Assembly: GCA_027450105.1 (NCBI GenBank)
Contig: DAIDKJ010000026.1
Location: forward strand, 1-12,244
Reading direction: 5' to 3'
DNA from: Ferrovum sp.
GTDB lineage: Bacteria; Pseudomonadota; Gammaproteobacteria; Burkholderiales; Ferrovaceae
Length of the DNA: 12,244 nucleotides
Shown: piece after piece, positions 1 to 6,755 of the stretch
Numbering within the stretch: the stretch's first letter is position 1
Layout: each line of letters begins with the position of its first letter
Position numbers and translations under genes: made by a program
Notes under the pieces: generated by a model
Seen by the model: the letters and a program-made list of their open reading frames with translations, nothing else
Told to the model about the DNA's origin: nothing
Database searches by the model: none

Positions 1-418
1 AGGGCGTTTTAGCGTTGGTGCCATACACACTGGATGAGCTGGCATAGACCAGGTGCTGCACAGAATGCCGCCGACAGGCCTCTAGCATTTGCGAAAAACC
101 AACCAGATTCGCCTGAATATAGGCTTGTGGATTTTTGAGAGAGTAGCGTACACCAGCCTGTGCCGCCAGATGTACCACGTGAGAAAAACGGAATTGCTGG
201 AACAGTTGCTCCAATCCCTGGGCATCGCTCACGTCCCCTTGCACAAACTGAAAACCTGACTCCTGCCGAAGTCGCTCCAAGCGATCTTTTTTGAGCTGGA
301 CCTCGTAATAGGCATCCAGATTATCCAGCCCACAAACCGATGCACCCGCTGCCAGCAAACGCTGGGCTACATGCATGCCAATAAAACCGGCCGCGCCAGT
401 GACAAGAACGTGCTCCAC
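1..418 (-). CDS. NAD-dependent epimerase, UDP-glucuronate 4-epimerase-like (N-terminal part, cut by window edge)
   Basis: This is the first 139 codons of a short-chain dehydrogenase/reductase-type sugar-nucleotide epimerase; the rest lies beyond the left edge. My translation from a GTG at 418 begins with a beta strand and the NAD-binding glycine motif VTGAAGFIG. It continues with LDNLDAYYEVQLKKDRL, HLAAQAGVRYSLKNPQAY and YASSSSVYG. The AGVRYS block and the serine-rich catalytic stretch are typical of UDP-glucuronate 4-epimerases (CapI/LspL type), which make UDP-galacturonate for LPS or capsule. The catalytic YxxxK is not in the window. The start lies 4 bases after the FkbM stop codon, with a run of G about 10 bases upstream as a possible ribosome-binding site, so the two genes are probably cotranscribed. 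The epimerase fold is certain; substrate specificity is inferred from motif similarity. Confidence 0.85.
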   Translation of the reverse strand, partial: MEHVLVTGAAGFIGMHVAQRLLAAGASVCGLDNLDAYYEVQLKKDRLERLRQESGFQFVQGDVSDAQGLEQLFQQFRFSHVVHLAAQAGVRYSLKNPQAYIQANLVGFSQMLEACRRHSVQHLVYASSSSVYGTNAKTP

Positions 419-422
419 TGAT

Positions 423-1901
423 TCAAACCCCCATGATTTCGCGCCAGATTTGTGCGTTGGGGGTTAAAACCGGATTGAACAACACATGCGTGGGGGACAG
501 CTCGAGCGGGCTGTGATGTCGCTTGAGCCACAAGAGCCCCATTCGCTCTACCAAGAGCGAATGGTTAGGGTTTTCCAGCAAGCCAGTAAATTCGATTCCG
601 AGTTTTTCTCTAAAGTAGGAAGAAAAATGTGATTGCGTTTCAGACAATTCCAACAGACCGGCGCGCAACCAGTTGAGAGGATTATCAGCGATCACACGGG
701 TGAAATCCTGGGTTGTGGGAGGCAGGAACGGCCAATCCAGCAACTCGTCACGGTATAAATATTGTGTGAGTTCTCTTGCCAGCGTGGTGGCACTTAAACG
801 ATTACCCAGCAGATTCTGTATGTGTATTTTAAGTAACCAAAAGGATAAATGAGGAGGTGTTTCGGATTGTGAAAATAAGCTTTCCGTAAATACCTGAGCG
901 GTATACAGCAGCGCCAGCCTTTTGGAAACAGGCTGGGATTCATCATGAACTTTCAGACACAAAGCCAAGGCAGACAGATATTCAGGCGGGACGGTGTTTT
1001 CTGCTTCTAACCAACGCGCATAAAATCGCCGGGAATAAGCCAGCCGAGGCATTTCCTCTTTCCAGTCCAGTGTTTGCACCAACGTCAGGGACTCCTCATG
1101 AGTCAGACCGGGATCCTTGACCAACAGTCCTCGTTGAATCAACAATTGTTCACGATCTGGCTTGCAGGCAAATAAATTAAGCAGAAAAGACTCCGAATAA
1201 TCCTTATCATGTGCCACCAGAATATTCAAACCCGGCACATGCCGGTAAATTCCATAACCCAAGCGCTCAAAGGCTTCCATCAGTCCGTGGTTAATGTCCT
1301 GCCCATGTTTTAATTCAAACATGACTAATGGTGATTGTTCGGAAAAAAACCCACGTCCCCCCTCCAGGATTTTCAGTTCTTCTCCTTCTGCGTCCATTTT
1401 CACAAAAGATATGGCAGTGGTTTTGCCGATGATTTCACGATAATCATCCAATGTGGTCAAATCAACAGACTCTGAAGCACCAGCTTTATCACCGTATAGT
1501 GAATTGAGCTCGGAATTCAGTGATGTATAAATTTGCGCCTTTTCCTTGTGGTTTGATAATCCAGCCAAGACCAGGGTGACTTTATGATCAAACCCATTGA
1601 TCGCAACACTTTGGGATAATCGACGAAACGGAGCTTGGGTTGGCTCAAAAGCCCAAATATGACCATCCCGTAATAGATTGGCGATATTTAACGCATATAC
1701 TCCATGATTGGCTCCAATATCCAGGGCATTCATGTCCGGGGTGATGTAACTTCTGACAAACTCTATTTCGTTCTCAAACCAGTCTTCCTGCTCCAGTAAG
1801 ACATACGGCGTCATCTGATTGATATCCCCCGCAACACAGACCTTAATGGTGTTTTTGGCGCCTTTAACCTTCACTTCCCAGCAAGACTCTTGAATTGTCA
1901 T
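423..1901 (-). CDS. FkbM-family SAM-dependent methyltransferase with long C-terminal extension
   Basis: This is a predicted 492-residue cytoplasmic protein. Residues about 40-235 form an FkbM-type (Methyltransf_21) domain: the SAM-binding motif LDIGANHG at 60-67, the acidic AFEP at 84-87, and FVKMDAEGEE near 166-175. Such enzymes usually O-methylate sugars in polysaccharides or glycolipids, but the substrate cannot be read from sequence. Residues about 236-492 resemble no catalytic domain I recognise. They look largely helical, rich in Leu, Glu and aromatics, and may bind a partner or glycan carrier. The family domain alone is usually about half this length. I prefer ATG 1901, preceded by GGGGAAAGAG, over the TTG four codons upstream. 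The gene is AT-richer than the waa genes (bases 1501-1560 hold 22 G/C of 60, bases 4501-4560 hold 39 of 60). The neighbouring epimerase suggests a role in O-antigen or another surface glycan. Confidence 0.85.
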   Translation of the reverse strand: MTIQESCWEVKVKGAKNTIKVCVAGDINQMTPYVLLEQEDWFENEIEFVRSYITPDMNALDIGANHGVYALNIANLLRDGHIWAFEPTQAPFRRLSQSVAINGFDHKVTLVLAGLSNHKEKAQIYTSLNSELNSLYGDKAGASESVDLTTLDDYREIIGKTTAISFVKMDAEGEELKILEGGRGFFSEQSPLVMFELKHGQDINHGLMEAFERLGYGIYRHVPGLNILVAHDKDYSESFLLNLFACKPDREQLLIQRGLLVKDPGLTHEESLTLVQTLDWKEEMPRLAYSRRFYARWLEAENTVPPEYLSALALCLKVHDESQPVSKRLALLYTAQVFTESLFSQSETPPHLSFWLLKIHIQNLLGNRLSATTLARELTQYLYRDELLDWPFLPPTTQDFTRVIADNPLNWLRAGLLELSETQSHFSSYFREKLGIEFTGLLENPNHSLLVERMGLLWLKRHHSPLELSPTHVLFNPVLTPNAQIWREIMGV

Positions 1902-1925
1902 CTCTTTCCCCAATATTGAGCCGAT

Positions 1926-1953
1926 AATCTATCAACAACTTGTCGTGTCTCAA
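1926..1953 (-). promoter_or_regulatory. Candidate sigma-70 promoter for the FkbM/epimerase genes
   Basis: On the minus strand TTGAGA (1953-1948) and TAGATT (1931-1926) are separated by 16 bases, about 25 bases upstream of the ATG at 1901. It lies downstream of the greB terminator, where a new promoter would be needed. The boxes are only partial matches to consensus, so this is tentative. Confidence 0.3.
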
Positions 1954-1979
1954 ATCGTCGCACGTGTTTCAGGCACCGT

Positions 1980-2020
1980 AAAAAAGTTGAATTCGGACAA
2001 CCCGTTCTGTCCGCATCAAC
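1980..2020 (-). terminator. Rho-independent terminator after greB
   Basis: Read on the minus strand, the arms GTTGA (2020-2016) and TCAAC (1990-1986) enclose an inner stem CGGACA (2013-2008) / TGTCCG (1999-1994), with a small internal loop and an 8-base apical loop. Six T follow at 1985-1980. It lies about 65 bases past the greB stop, in the right orientation to end the LPS core/greB operon and insulate the FkbM/epimerase genes. Confidence 0.8.
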
Positions 2021-2083
2021 AATGCCTTGGATAATACCCGTTTAACCTGCAGCCAGCACCAGAATTGTAAGCGTGCAGGAAGA

Positions 2084-2653
2084 TCAGTCTTCCCAGGGTT
2101 GGGGTTGGTATTCCACGGCCACGATGTCCAGTTCGCGCATCCCGGCCGGACTGTTGAACCGGACCCGATCCCCTTCCCGCTGTTTGAGCAGGGCCCGAGC
2201 CAGCGGGGAAATCCAGCTGATATGCCCGCGGGAAGCGTCCATTTCATCGATCCCCACGATTCGGTAGCGCCGCTGCTCGCCCGAGGCCTCGCACACGGTC
2301 ACAGTAGCCCCAAAAAAAATCTGCTCATTCCCACTCTGCACTGCAGGATCCACCACCTGGGCAATCTCCAGGCGCTTGGTCAAAAAGCGCAAACGCCGAT
2401 CAATTTCCCGCAGTCGGCGTTTGCCATAGATATAGTCTCCGTTTTCCGAGCGGTCTCCGTTAGAAGCGGCCCAAGCCACGGTATTCACCACGGCGGGGCG
2501 TTCCACCCGCAGCAAATGTTCCATTTCCTGAACCAGACGGGCGTGCCCCGCAGGGGTCAGATAATTGGGGGTTCCCTTGGGAATGACGAGGGCACCTTCG
2601 GGAGGTTCCTCGTCCTCATCCTGATCGGATTCACGGGTAAAGGCCTTACTCAT
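2084..2653 (-). CDS. greB: Transcription elongation factor GreB
   Basis: This is a 189-residue Gre factor. It enters the RNA polymerase secondary channel and stimulates cleavage of backtracked RNA. The N-terminal coiled coil (about 33-105) carries NGDRSENGDYIYGKRRLRE, whose tip acidic residues Asp67 and Glu70 correspond to the Mg-coordinating pair of the family; the DYIYGK form indicates GreB rather than GreA. The C-terminal FKBP-like domain covers about 108-189 (FFGATVTV to ISPLARALL). Compared with E. coli GreB (158 residues) it has about 25 extra N-terminal residues, very acidic (Asp/Glu run at 10-16). The ATG overlaps the waaA stop by 8 bases (ATGAGTAA), and a strong Shine-Dalgarno, GGGAGG (2664-2659), sits 5 bases upstream inside waaA. 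Translation is therefore probably coupled, and greB is the last gene of the LPS core operon. Confidence 0.95.
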   Translation of the reverse strand: MSKAFTRESDQDEDEEPPEGALVIPKGTPNYLTPAGHARLVQEMEHLLRVERPAVVNTVAWAASNGDRSENGDYIYGKRRLREIDRRLRFLTKRLEIAQVVDPAVQSGNEQIFFGATVTVCEASGEQRRYRIVGIDEMDASRGHISWISPLARALLKQREGDRVRFNSPAGMRELDIVAVEYQPQPWED

Positions 2654-3938
2654 GGGTGCCTCCCGGTTTTGAAGTCTGCTGTGATGACAAGTACGGTGCC
2701 AGCAACCTCAACAACTGCCGAGTGGCCCCCTGATGTCGTTGGGTAAAGGCCAATCCCGCCTCACGCATCGTCTGCCGTGCGTCTGGGTTCTCCAGCAGCA
2801 AGAGGAGTTGGCTGGCCAGTTCCTGGGGCGTTGTCACGCGTCGCGCTGCGCCGCAGGCGATGGCCTGCTGCGCCACCTCGCTGAAATTATAGGTGTGGGG
2901 TCCCACCAGCACCGGGCAACCTGCTGCCGTGGCCTCGATCAGATTCTGCCCGCCAAAGGGCAGCAGACTGCCGCCAATCAGGGCCACATCCGCCATTCGA
3001 TACCAGCTTTGCAATTCGCCCATGCTGTCACCCAGCAAAACGCGTACCGTGTTGTCCTGCACCGGACGGTTTTCGCTGCGCCGCACAAAATTGATGCGTC
3101 GACGCTGGAGCAAGCTGGCCACTTCCTCAAAGCGTTGGGGATGACGCGGCACCAGAATCAGTAATGTCTCTTGTAACGGGGCAAGATCCAGCAAATCCAA
3201 TACCATCTCCTCTTCGCCGTCCCGAGTGCTGGCCGCCAACCAGATTCCACGTCTTGCACCCAGCAATGGACGCAGTTGCTGGGTCACCTGATCCAAAAGA
3301 GACGAACTGGGCATATCGAATTTAAGGTTTCCTGTCACTTCCACCTTTCTGGCACCCAGTGCTGTCAAGCGTTGGGCATCCGCGCTGGTTTGTGCGGCAA
3401 TGAGGGTCAGGGCTTGCAAGGTCTTTTCCACCAGCGGTTGAAACCGGGCATAGCCATGGGCCGAGCGTTGGGATAAGCGGGCATTGGCCAAAACCAGTGG
3501 GATAGAGCGTTGGACACAGGCATGAACCAGATTGGGCCAAAGTTCTGTTTCCAGTAAAACTCCCAGTACAGGACGCCAGTGTGCAAGAAACCGGGCAACG
3601 GCATGGGGCAGATCGTAGGGCAGATAGCAGCGCACGCCACCCGGCCCCAATAACTCGGGAGCGGTTGCCCGCCCCGTGGGGGTCATGTGCGTCAGGAGGA
3701 TTTGATACTCCGGAAAGTGCACTTGTACCGAGCGCACCAGAGAAGTGGCCGCACGGGTTTCGCCCACCGAGACGGCATGGATCCAGAGTACAGGAGGCTT
3801 GGGAAAACAGGAATAGCGGCCCAGACGCTCGCTCCAGTGATGCAAATACTCGCGCTGTCGTCGACTGCGCCAGAGCAGGCGCAGAAATATCAGCGGCAAT
3901 AGCAACCGGAACAGCAGGGTATAGATGGAGCGTGTCAT
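2646..3938 (-). CDS. waaA: 3-deoxy-D-manno-octulosonic acid (Kdo) transferase WaaA/KdtA
   Basis: This 430-residue inner-membrane enzyme transfers Kdo from CMP-Kdo to the lipid A precursor, the first step of LPS core assembly. A hydrophobic N-terminal anchor (about 5-23) is followed by a basic stretch. The N-terminal GT30 domain has WIHAVSVGE at 52-60, whose Glu60 is the family's catalytic glutamate. It also has THMTPTGR, ETELWPNL, NARLSQRSAHGY and GNLKFD. The C-terminal nucleotide-binding half has GGSLLPFGGQNLIEATAAG and VGPHTYNF. Length matches E. coli WaaA (425). I chose ATG 3938 over the in-frame GTG at 3962 because it forms an ATGA overlap with the waaC stop and gives the standard N-terminus. 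Whether it adds one or two Kdo residues cannot be told from sequence. Confidence 0.95.
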   Translation of the reverse strand: MTRSIYTLLFRLLLPLIFLRLLWRSRRQREYLHHWSERLGRYSCFPKPPVLWIHAVSVGETRAATSLVRSVQVHFPEYQILLTHMTPTGRATAPELLGPGGVRCYLPYDLPHAVARFLAHWRPVLGVLLETELWPNLVHACVQRSIPLVLANARLSQRSAHGYARFQPLVEKTLQALTLIAAQTSADAQRLTALGARKVEVTGNLKFDMPSSSLLDQVTQQLRPLLGARRGIWLAASTRDGEEEMVLDLLDLAPLQETLLILVPRHPQRFEEVASLLQRRRINFVRRSENRPVQDNTVRVLLGDSMGELQSWYRMADVALIGGSLLPFGGQNLIEATAAGCPVLVGPHTYNFSEVAQQAIACGAARRVTTPQELASQLLLLLENPDARQTMREAGLAFTQRHQGATRQLLRLLAPYLSSQQTSKPGGTHE

Positions 3939-5011
3939 GAACCCGATGCTTCCGGATCGCACTGCACTGATCCTGACAACTGGAGCGCCGTATGCACCCC
4001 TAGGTCTGGGGGTGGGCCGATAACTTTTGATACGGAGGAGGTTGGCGCCCTGTCCCAGACGGTAAGCTCCAGCAGATGCTGTAGCACCTCGGACACCGTG
4101 GGGTAACGCGCCTTACCCCCACAATTACGCGCCACCGGACTGCCAAAAACGCCTGTAGCCAGGGGGTCGGTGGCCGTAAACAACGCCACCACCGGACGGC
4201 GTAGGGCACAGGCCAGATGGGTCAGTCCAGTATCCACCCCCACCACGGCCCAGGCCTGGCCCAGCAATCCGGCCAATTGCCTCAAGTCCAGGGCTGGCGC
4301 TGCCACGGCACCAGAAATGGCGTGGGCCAGTCGCCTGGCGCGCGCCTGCTCCGTTGGGTTACCCGCCGGCAGGATGGCATGAATGCCGCGCTCATACAGT
4401 TCTTGTCCCAGCTGGACCCAATGGTGCTCAGGCCATTCCTTCTCGGCCCGGCTGGTGGCATGCAGCAGGACCACGTAGCGGCCAGAAGGAATCCAGTCCG
4501 CATACCAGGACGGGGCATCGATCCCATAGCACACCTCGGCGTCTGGCACGTAGCCCAGGGCCTTGGCGCTCAGCATCCGATTGCGCTGCACCGCATGCAA
4601 TGACCAGGGCACCGCAAAGGTTTCCTGATAGGTCCAACAGGCCAGTGGCTCGCGCGCACTGTCCCGGTCATAACCCATGTGATGGGTAGGTGCCATGGCC
4701 CCCAGCAGGGCACTTTTGATCAGGCCCTGCAAATCCAGGCTGCGATCAAAGCGTGCCTGTATCAGTTGCTGGCGCAGTCTTCGCAGATCACCACGCGTCT
4801 GCGCGGCCAGCCAGTGATGCCGCCAGCGTCGGGTGGCCACCGCAATCACCTGGGGTGCTGCAGCATGCAGACTGGGCAGTGCAGCAAAGGCCTCTTCCAC
4901 CATCCAGGACACTTTTACATCCGGGCGCTGGCGCTGAATATCCGTCAGAGCCGGCAGGGCATGGATGACATCTCCCAGAGAAGAGGTTTTGATGAGAAGA
5001 AGGCGAGGCAT
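3935..5011 (-). CDS. waaC: LPS heptosyltransferase I WaaC
   Basis: This 358-residue GT9 enzyme transfers the first L-glycero-D-manno-heptose from an ADP-activated donor to Kdo on the inner face of the inner membrane. The N-terminus LLLIKTSSLGDVIHALPAL includes Asp14, equivalent to catalytic Asp13 of E. coli. HATSRAEKEWPEHHW carries Lys191, matching E. coli Lys192. VGVDTGLTHLACAL is the conserved C-terminal donor-site motif. WMVEEAFA and LDLQGLIKSALL are also WaaC-like rather than WaaF-like. ATG 5011 is chosen by homology although no good Shine-Dalgarno precedes it; in-frame TTG codons lie upstream (5035, 5077). The family-like body ends near residue 319, as in E. coli, but an unrelated Pro/Ser-rich tail of about 39 residues follows and overlaps the waaA start by 4 bases. 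Confidence 0.92.
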   Translation of the reverse strand: MPRLLLIKTSSLGDVIHALPALTDIQRQRPDVKVSWMVEEAFAALPSLHAAAPQVIAVATRRWRHHWLAAQTRGDLRRLRQQLIQARFDRSLDLQGLIKSALLGAMAPTHHMGYDRDSAREPLACWTYQETFAVPWSLHAVQRNRMLSAKALGYVPDAEVCYGIDAPSWYADWIPSGRYVVLLHATSRAEKEWPEHHWVQLGQELYERGIHAILPAGNPTEQARARRLAHAISGAVAAPALDLRQLAGLLGQAWAVVGVDTGLTHLACALRRPVVALFTATDPLATGVFGSPVARNCGGKARYPTVSEVLQHLLELTVWDRAPTSSVSKVIGPPPDLGVHTALQLSGSVQCDPEASGS

Positions 5012-5101
5012 AAGGGGGATGATAGCGCGAATCAAAGCGCGCTCAGAAAACTTGCGCCGCTGAGGGTCTGCACCCAAAGCAGCCAGGTTTGTAAGCGCCC
5101 A

Positions 5102-5908
5102 CTAGCGCATCAGCCATAGCTTGGCGTAACGATAAAACGTAGTGTGTGCATTGGAAAGCGCCAGCAAAAAACCATGCCCCCCCTCCAGGCAACTGCCACG
5201 CAAGAGATAGGTTCTGAAAAACGCCCAGACACCATGCCCCAGGGCCTGTGCCAGACCAGCTCGGCGCCCCTTGGCGAAATCCTGTTGAGCGCCCAGTGTG
5301 GAGTAGCGATTGGCCTTGTCCAACACTTCTTCCAGGGTTGCATAGGTAGCATGCAGCAGGGGGTGTTGCAAGGTTCCCAGCGGCATCGCGCCTTGCCCCT
5401 CCTCGGGAATCAAGCGTTCATGCACCTGGTCTTGAGAAAAGCGAGCCGTTCCCCGTTGGAAGAGACGCGTGACATAATCGGGCCACCACCCCCCGCGGTG
5501 CAGGGTTCGGCCGCAGTAAGAAGAAGAGCGGGGCATCCGATACCAGGTCCGTGCATCGGCGCTGGCCATCACGTTTTGGATTTCAGCCGCCAAACCGGGA
5601 GTGACACGCTCGTCGGCATCCAGGGACAGCACCCAGGGAGCATTGGCATAGGAAAGCGCCCGGTTTTTTTGGGGGCCGAAGCCCGGCCAATCTGGGGCAA
5701 ACTCTACCCGTGCGCCATGGCGCCGGGCAATATCCACGGTCTCATCCGTGCTGCCGCCATCCAGAACGATCCGTTCGGACGCCCATGCCACCGAGTCCAG
5801 ACAATCCCCCAGAGATTTGGCCTCGTTTTTGGCAATGATGATGACCGAGAGATTGACAAGCGCAGGAGCCGTCCCCTCAGAACTCAAAGCGCTCAGGCTG
5901 CAAGGCAT
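5102..5908 (-). CDS. Glycosyltransferase family 2, WaaE/KdtX-like LPS core sugar transferase
   Basis: This is a predicted 268-residue GT-A-fold glycosyltransferase. LSVIIIAKNE (about 20-29) starts the fold, DGGSTD (50-55) is the nucleotide-binding loop, and SLDADERV holds the metal-binding DAD at 97-99. SVAWASERIVLDGGSTDETV, WPGFGPQKNRAL and DADERVTPGLAAEI resemble the WaaE/KdtX group, which adds a glucose-type residue to inner-core heptose; the sugar here is unknown. The C-terminus (FFRTYLLRG, YAKLW) is amphipathic and aromatic, suiting membrane association. The start is uncertain. ATG 5908 overlaps the upstream PCMT-like gene by 32 bases and lacks a Shine-Dalgarno. TTG 5887 is an alternative, while the GAGGGG near 5875 has no start codon at a suitable distance in this frame. 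About 90 bases separate its stop from waaC. Confidence 0.85.
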   Translation of the reverse strand: MPCSLSALSSEGTAPALVNLSVIIIAKNEAKSLGDCLDSVAWASERIVLDGGSTDETVDIARRHGARVEFAPDWPGFGPQKNRALSYANAPWVLSLDADERVTPGLAAEIQNVMASADARTWYRMPRSSSYCGRTLHRGGWWPDYVTRLFQRGTARFSQDQVHERLIPEEGQGAMPLGTLQHPLLHATYATLEEVLDKANRYSTLGAQQDFAKGRRAGLAQALGHGVWAFFRTYLLRGSCLEGGHGFLLALSNAHTTFYRYAKLWLMR

Positions 5909-6530
5909 GGTGCAGCGGAGGAACCACGGTTTCAAACAGGGACTCTGGTTGGCACGCTCCGTTCCCCTGACGGCGCCAGCGCGTGACCGTCATGCTGGGT
6001 GCATCCCCCACCACCGCCAGCAAGCACCCCCTGGGAGCCAGAGCCTCCAGAAACGCCGGCGGCATGATCGGGACCGAGCCACTGAGCACAATGACGTCCC
6101 ACTGGCGCTGCGGGTGCCAACCCTGGGCCGCGTCGCCAACCTCCACCGTCACGTTGGTACATCCCCCCGCCTGCAATCTCTGCCGGGCCTGCTGCGCCAA
6201 GGGCTCATGAATTTCCACCGAGGTCACGGCAGCGGCCAAGCGGCCGATCAAAGCGGCCATATACCCACTGCCTGTGCCCACTTCCAGCACACGGTCCGAT
6301 TTTTTCAGACGCAGTTCCTGTAGCAGGCGCGCTTCCAATTTGGGAGAAAGCATAAACTCGCCCAACCCCAGAGGGATCTCCATGTCGACAAAAGCCAGAT
6401 TCTCCCATCCGGCAGGCACAAAATCCTCGCGCCGCACCTGATAGAGCAAATCCAGCACCGTCAGGTCCAGCACTTCCCAGGGACGGATTTGCTGTTCCAC
6501 CATATTGAAACGGGCTTGTTCGATGTTCAT
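5877..6530 (-). CDS. Protein-L-isoaspartate O-methyltransferase (PCMT) family protein, divergent type
   Basis: This is a 217-residue Rossmann-fold methyltransferase. The SAM-binding motif VLEVGTGSGYMAAL starts near residue 81, followed by the acidic strand end VTSVEIHE. The N-terminal block NMVEQQIRPWEVLD (9-22) and REDFVP (34-39) mark the PCMT-family branch common in beta- and gammaproteobacteria. Canonical PCMT repairs isoaspartyl residues in damaged proteins. Here the usual ISQP substrate loop is replaced by FMLSPKLEAR (59-68), so isoaspartyl activity is not assured. ATG 6530 fits the conserved N-terminus (MNIEQARFNMVEQQ); an upstream ATG at 6590 and a TTG at 6596 are in frame but would add unconserved sequence. 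It is the first gene of the LPS core operon and is overlapped at its 3' end by the glycosyltransferase gene. Confidence 0.85.
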   Translation of the reverse strand: MNIEQARFNMVEQQIRPWEVLDLTVLDLLYQVRREDFVPAGWENLAFVDMEIPLGLGEFMLSPKLEARLLQELRLKKSDRVLEVGTGSGYMAALIGRLAAAVTSVEIHEPLAQQARQRLQAGGCTNVTVEVGDAAQGWHPQRQWDVIVLSGSVPIMPPAFLEALAPRGCLLAVVGDAPSMTVTRWRRQGNGACQPESLFETVVPPLHHALQPERFEF

Positions 6531-6755
6531 GAGGGCAACCCTATATCCTTGAACGTAATTTCTCCATTGTACCAAACTCATCTGCGGCATGGCCAAAGGA
6601 GCGCCTTTTTATTACGCTCCGCAACATCCCCATTGCGCACCAGCCTGAGGGTATTCCGGAGCACGAGTTTCAGAGTAAACTGTCGGTGCCCTGAAAATCA
6701 CTGGTTAGCACATCCTGCGGATGAACCCCACGCCACCTGACCTGGACTCCACATC
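6531..6755. promoter_or_regulatory. Divergent intergenic control region between the PCMT/LPS operon and dctA
   Basis: This 225-base non-coding gap separates two divergent genes, so both promoters should lie here. On the minus strand TACAAT (6571-6566) is a good -10 box about 36 bases upstream of the ATG at 6530, but no clear -35 accompanies it. On the plus strand TTCCGG (6654-6659), 16 bases from TAAACT (6676-6681), is a weak candidate for dctA. I see no convincing sigma-54 box or operator palindrome. Confidence 0.4.

Noticed and set aside
1902..1913. TTG start for the FkbM gene at 1913
   Set aside because: ATG 1901 is four codons downstream with GGGGAAAGAG before it; the TTG would place that site inside the coding region.
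1969..2247. Short minus-strand frame running through the end of greB and the terminator
   Set aside because: It reads greB in the wrong frame and passes through the terminator hairpin; composition is not protein-like.
2027..2746. Plus-strand open frame of 239 codons opposite greB
   Set aside because: It is antisense to greB and the end of waaA, spans the operon overlap, and has no recognisable motif.
5144..5986. Plus-strand open frame of 280 codons opposite the GT2 and PCMT-like genes
   Set aside because: It crosses two real genes on the other strand, has no domain signature and no ribosome-binding site; a shadow of GC-rich coding DNA.
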